Source: Gammaproteobacteria bacterium
Lineage (GTDB): Bacteria > Pseudomonadota > Gammaproteobacteria > Steroidobacterales > Steroidobacteraceae
Direction of reading: 5' to 3'
NCBI GenBank assembly: GCA_030039615.1
Contig: JASHVF010000150.1
Span: 1-16,767 of the forward strand
Length of the DNA: 16,767 nt
The notes under the pieces are model-generated. The model was not told the origin of the DNA. It did not search any database and saw nothing but the letters and a program-made list of their open reading frames with translations. A program made the translations under genes and the position numbers. Below, piece by piece: positions 6,397-12,382 of this stretch; position 1 is the first letter of the stretch; every line of letters starts with the position of its first letter.

Positions 6397-7391
6397 AGGC
6401 CGGCTAATGATACTTCTTCCGTGCGGCGCGTCGTCTTGGCCGCGATGAAATCGAGCCAGTTGCCGTAGAGCGCAACGGCCGCCGGGCGCCAGCTATTGCT
6501 GAGCACGGCAGCTACCGCAGCGAAGGGAAACTGCTCGATCAGGGACGGTGCGCGGTCCCTGAGCGCCCGCTCCTTGAATTGCTCGAGCAGGGCGACGGCC
6601 GCAGGCGGCAGGTAGCCGTGCGGCATCGTCGGATAGTGGGCCTGCTGGCCGATCAGGTAGCGACCGGCATCCCGCCGGTATTCCTTGAGGAGCGTCGTAT
6701 CCTCGTATTCCGGGTGGCCCTGAAAGAGGAGCATCAGACTGCGGCCGCGGCGCACGAAGGCATCCGCTCCGGTCTCGGGCCCGAAGCTCAGGACCTCGTA
6801 GCCTGCGCCCCGCAGCTCTTCGACCGGGAGCTCGTTCCAGCGCGAGTGCGGCATCGCGAGGGGTGCGGCGACGCCCTCCAGGAACGGGTGTCCTGCCAGC
6901 AGGCTATGGAGATATACGCCGCAGCGCTTTTCGGCCAGCCGCCGCCGCGTGATGCCGCTGAAATGTTCCGCGGCAGCGTGCGCCGCCAGGCACGACCAGA
7001 TGCTGCCCGCGGTGTGCGTCTCGGCGAAGTCCAGGAGCGCAGTCATACGCGGCCAGTAAGGTTCGTCTGACAGACGCGGCGCGATCGGCTCGCTGCCCGT
7101 CACGATGAGCGCATCGGGCCGGTCGGCGAGCAGCGTGTCGATCGGCCAATAGGAGCGCGCGATGCGCTCCTGTGCGTCACGCCTGCGCGGCAGCTCGGGA
7201 AACGAGGTGAAGCACAGACGCACGCCGTACGCTCCGGCAGCGGCGCGCAGCAGGCTCGAGAACTGCGCTTCGGTGGATTCGAGCGCGGCGTCAGGCATAT
7301 TGTTTACCAGGCCGACGAGCAGCGCGCTGTTGCGTGAGCGCCGCACCGTGGTGGTGCGTCGGGCGTCGTATATGTCGAGTTCGAGCGGCAT
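6393..7391 (-). CDS. MetA-like homoserine O-acyltransferase (HTS family)
   Basis: This 332-residue protein resembles MetA homoserine O-succinyl/acetyltransferase. It has LVGLVNNMPDAALESTEAQF, VTGSEP at 97-102, nucleophile Cys134 (IWSCLAAHAA), MPHSRWNEL near 180, and FQGHPEYE carrying His226 and Glu228. These match E. coli MetA Cys142, His235 and Glu237 in order and almost exact spacing. From VTG to the nucleophile the alignment is ungapped. The residue at the acyl-donor selectivity position (Gly111 in E. coli, Glu in acetyl-specific enzymes) is Ile103, so the donor may differ. I chose ATG 7391 because the 21 codons between it and an upstream ATG at 7454 show poor GC bias and a -10-like CATAAT overlaps that ATG. 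It precedes the carrier-protein gene with a 4-bp overlap. A pathway role on homoserine or a similar hydroxy-amino acid is inferred. Confidence 0.82.
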   Translation of the reverse strand: MPLELDIYDARRTTTVRRSRNSALLVGLVNNMPDAALESTEAQFSSLLRAAAGAYGVRLCFTSFPELPRRRDAQERIARSYWPIDTLLADRPDALIVTGSEPIAPRLSDEPYWPRMTALLDFAETHTAGSIWSCLAAHAAAEHFSGITRRRLAEKRCGVYLHSLLAGHPFLEGVAAPLAMPHSRWNELPVEELRGAGYEVLSFGPETGADAFVRRGRSLMLLFQGHPEYEDTTLLKEYRRDAGRYLIGQQAHYPTMPHGYLPPAAVALLEQFKERALRDRAPSLIEQFPFAAVAAVLSNSWRPAAVALYGNWLDFIAAKTTRRTEEVSLAGL

Positions 7392-7452
7392 GTCGTATTT
7401 ATTTCCGCTTGTGGGCCGGCAAATTGCTCGGGCTTTAGCGCAGCCGCAGTGC

Positions 7453-7458
7453 ATTATG
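7453..7458 (-). promoter_or_regulatory. possible -10 box for the MetA-like/carrier-protein unit
   Basis: The complement of 7453-7458 is CATAAT, five of six matches to the sigma70 -10 consensus, in a locally AT-richer 131-bp gap between divergent genes. No good -35 box at 16-18 bp is visible. A transcript from here would have a leader of about 55 bases before ATG 7391, and CCGCA/TGCGG (7443-7460) could form a small hairpin in it. The plus-strand operon at 7523 must also have its promoter in this gap, but I cannot place it. Confidence 0.25.
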
Positions 7459-7522
7459 CGGTCGCTTGCGATATCTTCCTAACACAAAGCACAACAACCA
7501 GGGCGGGAGCCTAAATTAAGTA

Positions 7523-8731
7523 ATGGAAGCGCGGCTGCTGGCAGACGGAGGCGGTTTCGCGACTGCCATTTCGAGTGATCTGAAGGCCCGCGCGGAGCGC
7601 GTCGCCGAGGTGGCGGCACAGCACGCCGCTGCGGTCGACAGCGCCGGCCGCTTCCCGCAGGAAGCGGTCGCGGCGATGAAGGCCGAGCGGCTGCTCGGCA
7701 TATTCGTGCCGAGGTCGCTGGGCGGAGAGGGGGCGGCGATCAGCGAGCTCGCCGACGTCTGTTTCCTTCTCGGCCAGTCCTGCTCCTCGAGCGGCATGAT
7801 CTACGCGATGCACCAGGTGAAGGTCGGGTGCGTCACGCGCCACCGCGGCGAGCGCGCAGTGCTCGAGCGGCTGCTGCGCTCGCTGTGCGCCGAGCAGCTG
7901 CTGCTCGCATCCTCGACCACCGAGGGCCAGGCGGGTGGCAACATTCGCTCGAGCGAGGCTCCGGTCGAGCACCAGGACGGCGGGCGCATCACTCTGGAGC
8001 GCAAGGCGAGCGTCATCTCCTACGGCGCCTATGCCGACGGCGTCGTGACGACGGCGCGGCGCGCCGCGGATGCCGCACCTTCCGACCAGGTGCTGATCGC
8101 ATTGCTCAAGAGCGACTACACGCTTACCAGGCTTCAGGGGTGGGACGCGCTCGGCATGCGCGGCACCTGCAGCGAGGGCTACACGCTCAAAGCACAGGCG
8201 GACGCGGGTCAGGTTCTGCCCGAGCCGTACGAGACGATTCACTCGCGCACCATGGTTCCCTTCGCCCACCTGCTGTGGGGTTCGGTATGGGCCGGCATCG
8301 CCGCGGGCGCAACGCAGCGCGCACAGGCCTTCATCCGCAATGCCATGCGCCACAGCAACGGGCAGTTGCCGCCGGGGGCGCCGCAGTTCACCAGGGCGTT
8401 GACCTCGCTGCGCACGCTGCGCAGCATGCTGGCGACGTCGCTGCGCCGCTATATGCAGTACATGGACGACCCGAAGGCGCTCGCCGCACTGGACTTTCAG
8501 ACGCTCATTACGCTCACCAAGGTGGAGGCTTCCGAGCTCGCTGCCGCGACCGTGATGAGCGCCATGCGGGCCTGCGGTCTCTCCGGCTATCGCAATGACG
8601 GCGACTACAGTATCGGGCGATACTTACGCGACGTACTATCCTCACCCATCATGATCAACAACGACCGCATCCTCGCGAATCTCGCGGCTTCGGCGCTGAT
8701 GAACCCCATACCGAGGCTGCTGAGCGAGTGA
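7523..8731 (+). CDS. acyl-CoA dehydrogenase-fold flavoprotein, possible carrier-protein-bound substrate oxidase
   Basis: This 402-residue protein has the acyl-CoA dehydrogenase fold throughout: an N-terminal helical domain (FPQEAVAAMKAERLLGIFVP), LGGEGAAISELADV, the middle beta-domain signature GWDALGMRGTCSEGYTL, and a C-terminal helical domain with CGLSGYRNDGDYSIGRYLRD. The segment that normally carries the catalytic glutamate (YEGT-like) reads SSPIMINNDRI, with no Glu. The alternative isovaleryl-CoA-dehydrogenase-type position also appears to lack one. It may therefore be a dehydrogenase with a different base, or a flavin monooxygenase or hydroxylase of the same fold. The next gene overlaps it by four bases (GTGA) and encodes an amino acid:carrier protein ligase. 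By analogy with prolyl-S-carrier dehydrogenases such as PltE, the substrate may be an aminoacyl thioester (inference). Confidence 0.82.
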   Translation: MEARLLADGGGFATAISSDLKARAERVAEVAAQHAAAVDSAGRFPQEAVAAMKAERLLGIFVPRSLGGEGAAISELADVCFLLGQSCSSSGMIYAMHQVKVGCVTRHRGERAVLERLLRSLCAEQLLLASSTTEGQAGGNIRSSEAPVEHQDGGRITLERKASVISYGAYADGVVTTARRAADAAPSDQVLIALLKSDYTLTRLQGWDALGMRGTCSEGYTLKAQADAGQVLPEPYETIHSRTMVPFAHLLWGSVWAGIAAGATQRAQAFIRNAMRHSNGQLPPGAPQFTRALTSLRTLRSMLATSLRRYMQYMDDPKALAALDFQTLITLTKVEASELAAATVMSAMRACGLSGYRNDGDYSIGRYLRDVLSSPIMINNDRILANLAASALMNPIPRLLSE

Positions 8732-9684
8732 CAGGGCAGCCGGAGTCCCTTGGCAGTATGAGCGCGTCCCAGGTCGATCAGACCGACCCGTCGCAGGATC
8801 CGCTGGCCGGTATCGCGCCCGCGCTGTTCCTCGGGCTCGGTTCGGACGGGGTTTACGCCCGTACGACGCTCTATGAACAGGTGTTCGGGCGGCTCGTGGC
8901 GCTCGTCGATCGCCTGCGTGATGCGCGCGCCGAAGTGCTGCGCTTCCCGCCCGTGATGAATCGCCGGCAGCTCGAGAGGTCGGGCTATCTCAAGAGCTTT
9001 CCGAACCTGCTCGGCTGCGTGTGCGTGCTGCATGGGAGCGAGGCGGCCATCCGCGCGGCGGCCGACCGGCACGAGAGCGGCGGCGACTGGACGACCTCGC
9101 TCGCCGCGGCCGACCTGGTGCTGACGCCGGCGGCATGCTACCCACTGTATCCGCTCGTGGCGGCGCGCGGAGCACTGCCCGCGGGAGGCCTGGTCTTCGA
9201 CGTGGCAGCCGACTGTTTCCGCCGCGAGCCGTCACGCTCGCTCGACCGGCTGCAGTCCTTTCGCATGCGCGAGTTCGTGCGCATCGGCTCGCCGGAAGAC
9301 ATCACGACTTTCCGCGAGGGCTGGATTCAGCGGGCACGCGACCTGGCCGGGGAGCTCGCGCTCCCGTATTCGGTAGACATCGCCAACGACCCCTTCTTCG
9401 GCCGCGTCGGGCAGGTGATGGCGGTGAGTCAGCTGCAGCAAGCGCTCAAGTTCGAGCTGCTGATCCCGTACTATGAGCGCGCCAAACCGACCGCCTGTAT
9501 GAGCTTCAACTACCACCGTGAGCACTTCGGCCAGGTTTGGGGCATCAAGGCGAGCGGCGAGGCGCCGGCGCACACGGGCTGCGTGGCTTTCGGCATGGAC
9601 CGCCTGACCGTGGCTCTCTTCGCCAATCACGGCGTGGATCCCGGCCGATGGCCGGCGTCGGCGCGACGCGCTCTCGAGCTGTGA
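8728..9684 (+). CDS. amino acid:[carrier protein] ligase (truncated seryl-tRNA-synthetase homologue)
   Basis: This 318-residue protein is a class II aminoacyl-tRNA-synthetase catalytic core without a tRNA-binding domain. It resembles the Bradyrhizobium Bll0957-type enzymes that adenylate a small amino acid and load it on a carrier protein's phosphopantetheine arm. Visible motifs are TPAACYPLYP, a motif-2-like ADCFRREPSRSLDRLQSFRM with REFVRIG, SFNYHREHFGQ, and motif 3 CVAFGMDRLTVALF. Candidate Zn ligands Cys137, Glu182 and Cys285 keep the spacing (45 and 103) that I recall for Cys131/Glu176/Cys279 of Bll0957. The Zn site binds the substrate amino group. The start is GTG 8728, overlapping the flavoprotein stop; ATG 8758 (residue 11) is the alternative. 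Its carrier is probably the protein encoded at 6112. The amino acid is unknown, with Gly or Ala the precedent. Confidence 0.9.
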   Translation: MTGQPESLGSMSASQVDQTDPSQDPLAGIAPALFLGLGSDGVYARTTLYEQVFGRLVALVDRLRDARAEVLRFPPVMNRRQLERSGYLKSFPNLLGCVCVLHGSEAAIRAAADRHESGGDWTTSLAAADLVLTPAACYPLYPLVAARGALPAGGLVFDVAADCFRREPSRSLDRLQSFRMREFVRIGSPEDITTFREGWIQRARDLAGELALPYSVDIANDPFFGRVGQVMAVSQLQQALKFELLIPYYERAKPTACMSFNYHREHFGQVWGIKASGEAPAHTGCVAFGMDRLTVALFANHGVDPGRWPASARRALEL

Positions 9685-9733
9685 CGGCGCATCCGGCGTT
9701 CTAATCGCCCTCCCGGCGCTCCCCGGGGAGTTC

Positions 9734-10699
9734 ATGCCACTCGATGCTCGCGTTCGACGTTTCCTCGACACGCTGGCGGCTTCGGGCGCCGCGAGCACCC
9801 TGGCTCTTTCCGTCGAGGAACGGCGCCGCTCGCTGGTCCAGCTCCTCGGGTTTTCTGGTCCGCCGAAACTCGTGGGCGCAATCGAGGACCGGACACTTCC
9901 CGGGCCGGCGTCGGACCTGCGCATGCGGGTGTACGCGCCCGTCGGCGTCGCAGCAAAGGATGCGCTGCCCGGGCTGCTCTACTTTCATGGCGGCGGGCTG
10001 GTTGCCGGAAGCCTCGATACCCACGACTCCATCTGTCGCGCGCTCACGGCGGCGAGCTGCTGCCGACTCTTCTCCCTTGACTACCGGCTCGCCCCCGAGC
10101 ATCCGTTTCCGGCTGCGATCGAGGACGGCCTTGCCGCCACGACCTGGCTGGCAAATCATGCTCGGGAGCTCGGCCTCGACCCCGAACGGCTGGGCGTCTG
10201 CGGGGACTCGGCAGGGGCGACTCTCGCAGCCGTGGTGTGTCAGTCCGTCGCCGCAGCCGGGCGGGTGCGACTGGCGTGCCAGCTGCTCCTGTGCCCGATC
10301 ATGGACTACGCGGCCGAGAGCGAATCGCGTCGCAACCTGGCGGCTGGCTATCTGGTGGACCGTGCCACGCTCGAGCATGACTTAAGGCACTATCTTCCCG
10401 CAGGCGCCGACCGAGCCGACCCGCGGGTCTCGCCACTGCGGGCGGCGCAACTGCGCGGACTGCCCCCGACCGGCGTACACACCGCGGAGTTCGATCCGCT
10501 GCGCGATGAAGGGGCCGCCTACGCCGAGCGACTGCGCGCTGCAGGAGTGCCGACCACGTACCACTGCCACCCCGGTATGATTCACCTGTTCTACGGGCTT
10601 GGCGCGCTTGTCCCGTATGGGGATACTGCGTTCGGGCTCATGGGCGCAGACATACGCTCGCTGCTGACAAGGTCTGACCTGGACGGGGGTAGACGATGA
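9734..10699 (+). CDS. alpha/beta hydrolase, hormone-sensitive lipase (HSL) family
   Basis: This 321-residue protein has the HSL/family IV esterase hallmarks. The oxyanion motif YFHGGG has HGGG at 85-88, DYRLAPEHPFPAA lies at 116-128, and the nucleophile is Ser159 in GDSAG (157-161). The acid is Asp254 (EFDPLRDEG) and the base His284 (HPGMIHLF). It should hydrolyse esters or thioesters. In this operon it could release a product from a carrier protein, act as an acyltransferase, or proofread mis-loaded thioesters (inference). No signal peptide is seen, so it is likely cytoplasmic. GGGGAG ends three bases before ATG 9734. A 49-bp gap separates it from the ligase gene, and its stop overlaps the next ATG. 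Confidence 0.87.
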   Translation: MPLDARVRRFLDTLAASGAASTLALSVEERRRSLVQLLGFSGPPKLVGAIEDRTLPGPASDLRMRVYAPVGVAAKDALPGLLYFHGGGLVAGSLDTHDSICRALTAASCCRLFSLDYRLAPEHPFPAAIEDGLAATTWLANHARELGLDPERLGVCGDSAGATLAAVVCQSVAAAGRVRLACQLLLCPIMDYAAESESRRNLAAGYLVDRATLEHDLRHYLPAGADRADPRVSPLRAAQLRGLPPTGVHTAEFDPLRDEGAAYAERLRAAGVPTTYHCHPGMIHLFYGLGALVPYGDTAFGLMGADIRSLLTRSDLDGGRR

Positions 10700-11079
10700 C
10701 CGAACGCCGGCAAGTCGAGGAATTGCTCCGCGCGCTGCACGCGGCGCGTCTCGAGGCGAACCTCGAGCGGCTGTGCGCGCTGTTCTCGTCCGATGCGCAC
10801 ATGCGCATCCAGGGCACGAGCGACGGCAAGGCGATCGCGGTCGGCGCGAGCGGCATCGGCCAGATCCGCCCGTGGCTGGCAATTCTGGTCAAGACGTTCA
10901 GGCTTAGCGAGTACCAGCTGCTGTCGCTCACGATCGAGGGCGAGCGCGCCGCGGCGCACTGGCGCGTGGCCATCCATTCGAAGATCACCGGGGCGCTGGT
11001 GCCGACCGAACTCGTGGACCTCATCGAGATACGGGGCGGGCAGATCGCGTCCTACATCGAGTTTTTCGTCCCCTCCTGA
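10696..11079 (+). CDS. NTF2/SnoaL-like small protein
   Basis: This 127-residue protein has the length and pattern of the cone-shaped alpha+beta NTF2-like fold. An N-terminal helix (RRQVEELLRALHAARLEANL) and LCALFSSDAHMRIQGTSDGK are followed by alternating strands such as YQLLSLTIEGERAAAHWRVA and VDLIEIRGGQIASYIEFF. The family includes SnoaL-type polyketide cyclases, ketosteroid-isomerase-like enzymes, dehydratases and non-catalytic binding proteins, so the function is open. Its ATG overlaps the hydrolase stop (ATGA) and GGGGGT lies five bases upstream. It is the last gene of the flavoprotein-ligase-hydrolase operon, which suggests a cyclase, isomerase or chaperone-like role on the product (inference). 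No clear intrinsic terminator follows it. Confidence 0.72.
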   Translation: MTERRQVEELLRALHAARLEANLERLCALFSSDAHMRIQGTSDGKAIAVGASGIGQIRPWLAILVKTFRLSEYQLLSLTIEGERAAAHWRVAIHSKITGALVPTELVDLIEIRGGQIASYIEFFVPS

Positions 11080-11188
11080 TGGCGTACGGCGCGTCGCCTC
11101 GTGACGACAAATCAGCCGCCGCACTGTCGCCGGGTTACGACGCATTGCGCCGTGCGGTCGAACCACGTCTCATAAGTGCCAACTGCGT

Positions 11189-11219
11189 TTGGTAGCGGCG
11201 ATCCCGTTTAACTTAGGAT
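11189..11219 (+). promoter_or_regulatory. possible promoter of the riboswitch transcript
   Basis: TAGGAT at 11214-11219 resembles a -10 box and would start transcription a few bases before the riboswitch aptamer. The only -35-like hexamer, TTGGTA at 11189-11194, is 19 bp away. The -10 lies in an inverted repeat (CGATCC 11199-11204, GGATCG 11216-11221, 11-base spacer) that could be an operator or a hairpin. It lacks a T tract, so it is not a convincing terminator for the upstream operon. Confidence 0.3.
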
Positions 11220-11228
11220 CGGGGGTGT

Positions 11229-11308
11229 TTAAGGGCAAACCCGCCGCAAGGCGGGGACGCAAAGCCTCCGGTCTCAGGCCTCTCTGAGATAGCGGGGTTG
11301 CCGGCGAG
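11229..11308 (+). promoter_or_regulatory. c-di-GMP-I riboswitch (GEMM-I) aptamer
   Basis: The segment has the conserved GEMM-I core in the right order. It begins with GGGCAAACC at 11233-11241, then a hairpin CCGCC-GCAA-GGCGG with a GNRA tetraloop (11241-11255). Next come GGGACGCAAAGCCTCCGG, a second hairpin (TCTCAG/CTGAGA, 11272-11277 with 11284-11289), then ATAGCGGGGTTGCCGG. GGCAAACC pairs with GGTTGCC to close the junction. The base I align with G20 of the Vibrio Vc2 aptamer is G, which favours c-di-GMP over 3',3'-cGAMP. The lipoprotein gene starts about 107 bases downstream on the same strand. It is therefore the predicted target, responding to the second messenger that controls biofilm and surface functions. 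Confidence 0.9.
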
Positions 11309-11319
11309 CTGGCCTCACT

Positions 11320-11410
11320 CCTCGTCGTCACTCCGCCGTCACTCAGCTGGCGGTCGACTCCGGGCGCTCGAGGTCTGGACCAGGGACGAGGAACGCCACT
11401 CGAAACGAGG
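11320..11410 (+). promoter_or_regulatory. candidate translational expression platform of the riboswitch
   Basis: CCTCGT at 11320-11325 can pair with ACGAGG at 11386-11391 or with the identical ACGAGG at 11405-11410, which contains the GAGG ribosome binding site four bases before ATG 11415. The two pairings exclude each other, so one could hide and the other free the ribosome binding site. No hairpin plus T tract is present between the aptamer and the gene, which argues for translational rather than transcriptional control. This is inference from base pairing alone. Confidence 0.35.
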
Positions 11411-11414
11411 CCAA

Positions 11415-12086
11415 ATGAACACAGATCTGAGTCGCGGTGGAGCATTCGTCCGAGCCTGCATGGTGTGCGTCGTCGCGGCCGCTGCACTCGCAGGTTGCGG
11501 CGGCGGCGGCGGAGGCACGAGCACGCAAACAACCGTCAGCGCCACTGCGCCGAGCATCAGTGGCACGCCGCCGGCCACGGTCACCGCGGGTCAGGCCTAT
11601 GCCTTCACACCTACCGCGAGCGGCCCTTCCGGCACCACCCTCAGCTTCAGCGTCCAGAACCTGCCCTCCTGGGCGACATTCAGCCTCTCGAGCGGGGCTG
11701 TGACCGGCACGCCGTCGAGCTCCAATGTCGGAACTTTCTCGAACATCGTGATCAGCGTGAGCGACGGTCAGGCGTCCGCTTCCCTCCCGTCGTTCAGCAT
11801 CCAGGTCGATGCCCAGGCGGTGGCTAGCGGCACGGCCATACTGTCCTGGGTTGCCCCGACCACAAATACCGACGGCAGCGCGCTGACGAATCTCGCCGGC
11901 TTCATCATTAGCTATGGCACCAGCACCGACGCGATGAACCAGAGCATCACTGTGTCGAGCGCGACCGCAACCAGCTACACGGTGCGCAGCCTCGCGGCGG
12001 GCACCTGGTACTTTACCGTGGCCGCCTACACGACCGAGGGCGAGCAGAGCGCTGCCTCGAACGTGGCGAGCGAGACAATCAGCTGA
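11415..12086 (+). CDS. secreted lipoprotein with Ig-like and fibronectin type III domains
   Basis: This 223-residue protein has a type II signal peptide (hydrophobic VCVVAAAALAGC) with lipobox LAGC and acylated Cys28, followed by a glycine run that acts as a flexible tether. Residues 44-132 look like a putative Ig/cadherin-like domain (PSISGTPPATVTAGQAYAFT, LSSGAVTGTP, GTFSNIVISVSDG). Residues 137-222 look like an FN3 domain (ATSYTVRSLAAGTWYFTVAA). There is no enzymatic motif; a structural or adhesive surface role is likely. The start is ATG 11415 with GAGG upstream; the in-frame open stretch upstream is riboswitch leader. It sits alone behind a c-di-GMP-I riboswitch and before an exopolysaccharide locus, which fits a biofilm or matrix protein (inference). 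Confidence 0.85.
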   Translation: MNTDLSRGGAFVRACMVCVVAAAALAGCGGGGGGTSTQTTVSATAPSISGTPPATVTAGQAYAFTPTASGPSGTTLSFSVQNLPSWATFSLSSGAVTGTPSSSNVGTFSNIVISVSDGQASASLPSFSIQVDAQAVASGTAILSWVAPTTNTDGSALTNLAGFIISYGTSTDAMNQSITVSSATATSYTVRSLAAGTWYFTVAAYTTEGEQSAASNVASETIS

Positions 12087-12200
12087 GTTCCGCACTAGCC
12101 GCTGATCAGGGTGGCGACCGGCGCGAGCAGCCGGAATAACCGCCAGGATTCAAAGGCTTTTGCCATGCGTACCTCGGGCGGTCGCAGGGTAGCCACATTT

Positions 12201-12288
12201 TACAATCATCGGCCGCTGCGCGGTTCCCCGGCGGGGGCCGGCGCTCCAGCCGTTCCGCGAGGCGGGTCAGGTTGGCAAACCGGCTGCG
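12201..12288 (+). promoter_or_regulatory. candidate promoters for the polysaccharide operon (sigma70 -10 and sigma54 -24/-12)
   Basis: The 296-bp gap 12087-12382 has no convincing gene. TACAAT at 12201-12206 matches five of six -10 positions but lacks a good -35. TTGGCAAACCGGCTGCG at 12272-12288 has the sigma54 invariants GG (12274-12275) and GC (12286-12287) separated by exactly ten bases, with TGGCA and CTGC flanks close to consensus. It would start transcription about 85 bases before GTG 12383. XrtA/PEP-CTERM loci are often run by the PrsK/PrsR two-component system with RpoN, which makes the sigma54 site plausible. Confidence 0.4.
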
Positions 12289-12382
12289 ATTCCGTACCGT
12301 ACGAGCATGACGCCACTCGACACCGTGCCAGCTGGCCCCGGCACTTTCGTCCGCTAGAGCCGCTGCGGATGGAACGCTGAGG

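Noticed and set aside
7392..7470. Possible SAM-II riboswitch in the leader of the MetA-like gene (minus strand has GCAAGCG followed by GCTAAAG)
   Set aside because: The two short motifs recall SAM-II, which does occur before metA in other bacteria, but I cannot form the required P1 stem and pseudoknot. A covariance search with the SAM-II model would settle it.
634..11079. Interpretation of the block as a fatty-acid or steroid degradation cluster
   Set aside because: Acyl-CoA synthetase, dehydrogenase, SDR and NTF2-like genes could fit, but there is no thiolase or hydratase. Two carrier proteins plus an amino acid:carrier ligase point to biosynthesis.
11298..11414. In-frame 39-codon N-terminal extension of the lipoprotein from TTG 11298
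   Set aside because: It would overlap the riboswitch aptamer and put a polar segment before the signal peptide. ATG 11415 has a ribosome binding site and gives a proper lipoprotein signal.
12111..12380. 89-codon plus-strand frame between the lipoprotein and chain-length genes
   Set aside because: Low-complexity Arg/Gly/Pro composition, no ribosome binding site, and it overlaps the candidate promoters.
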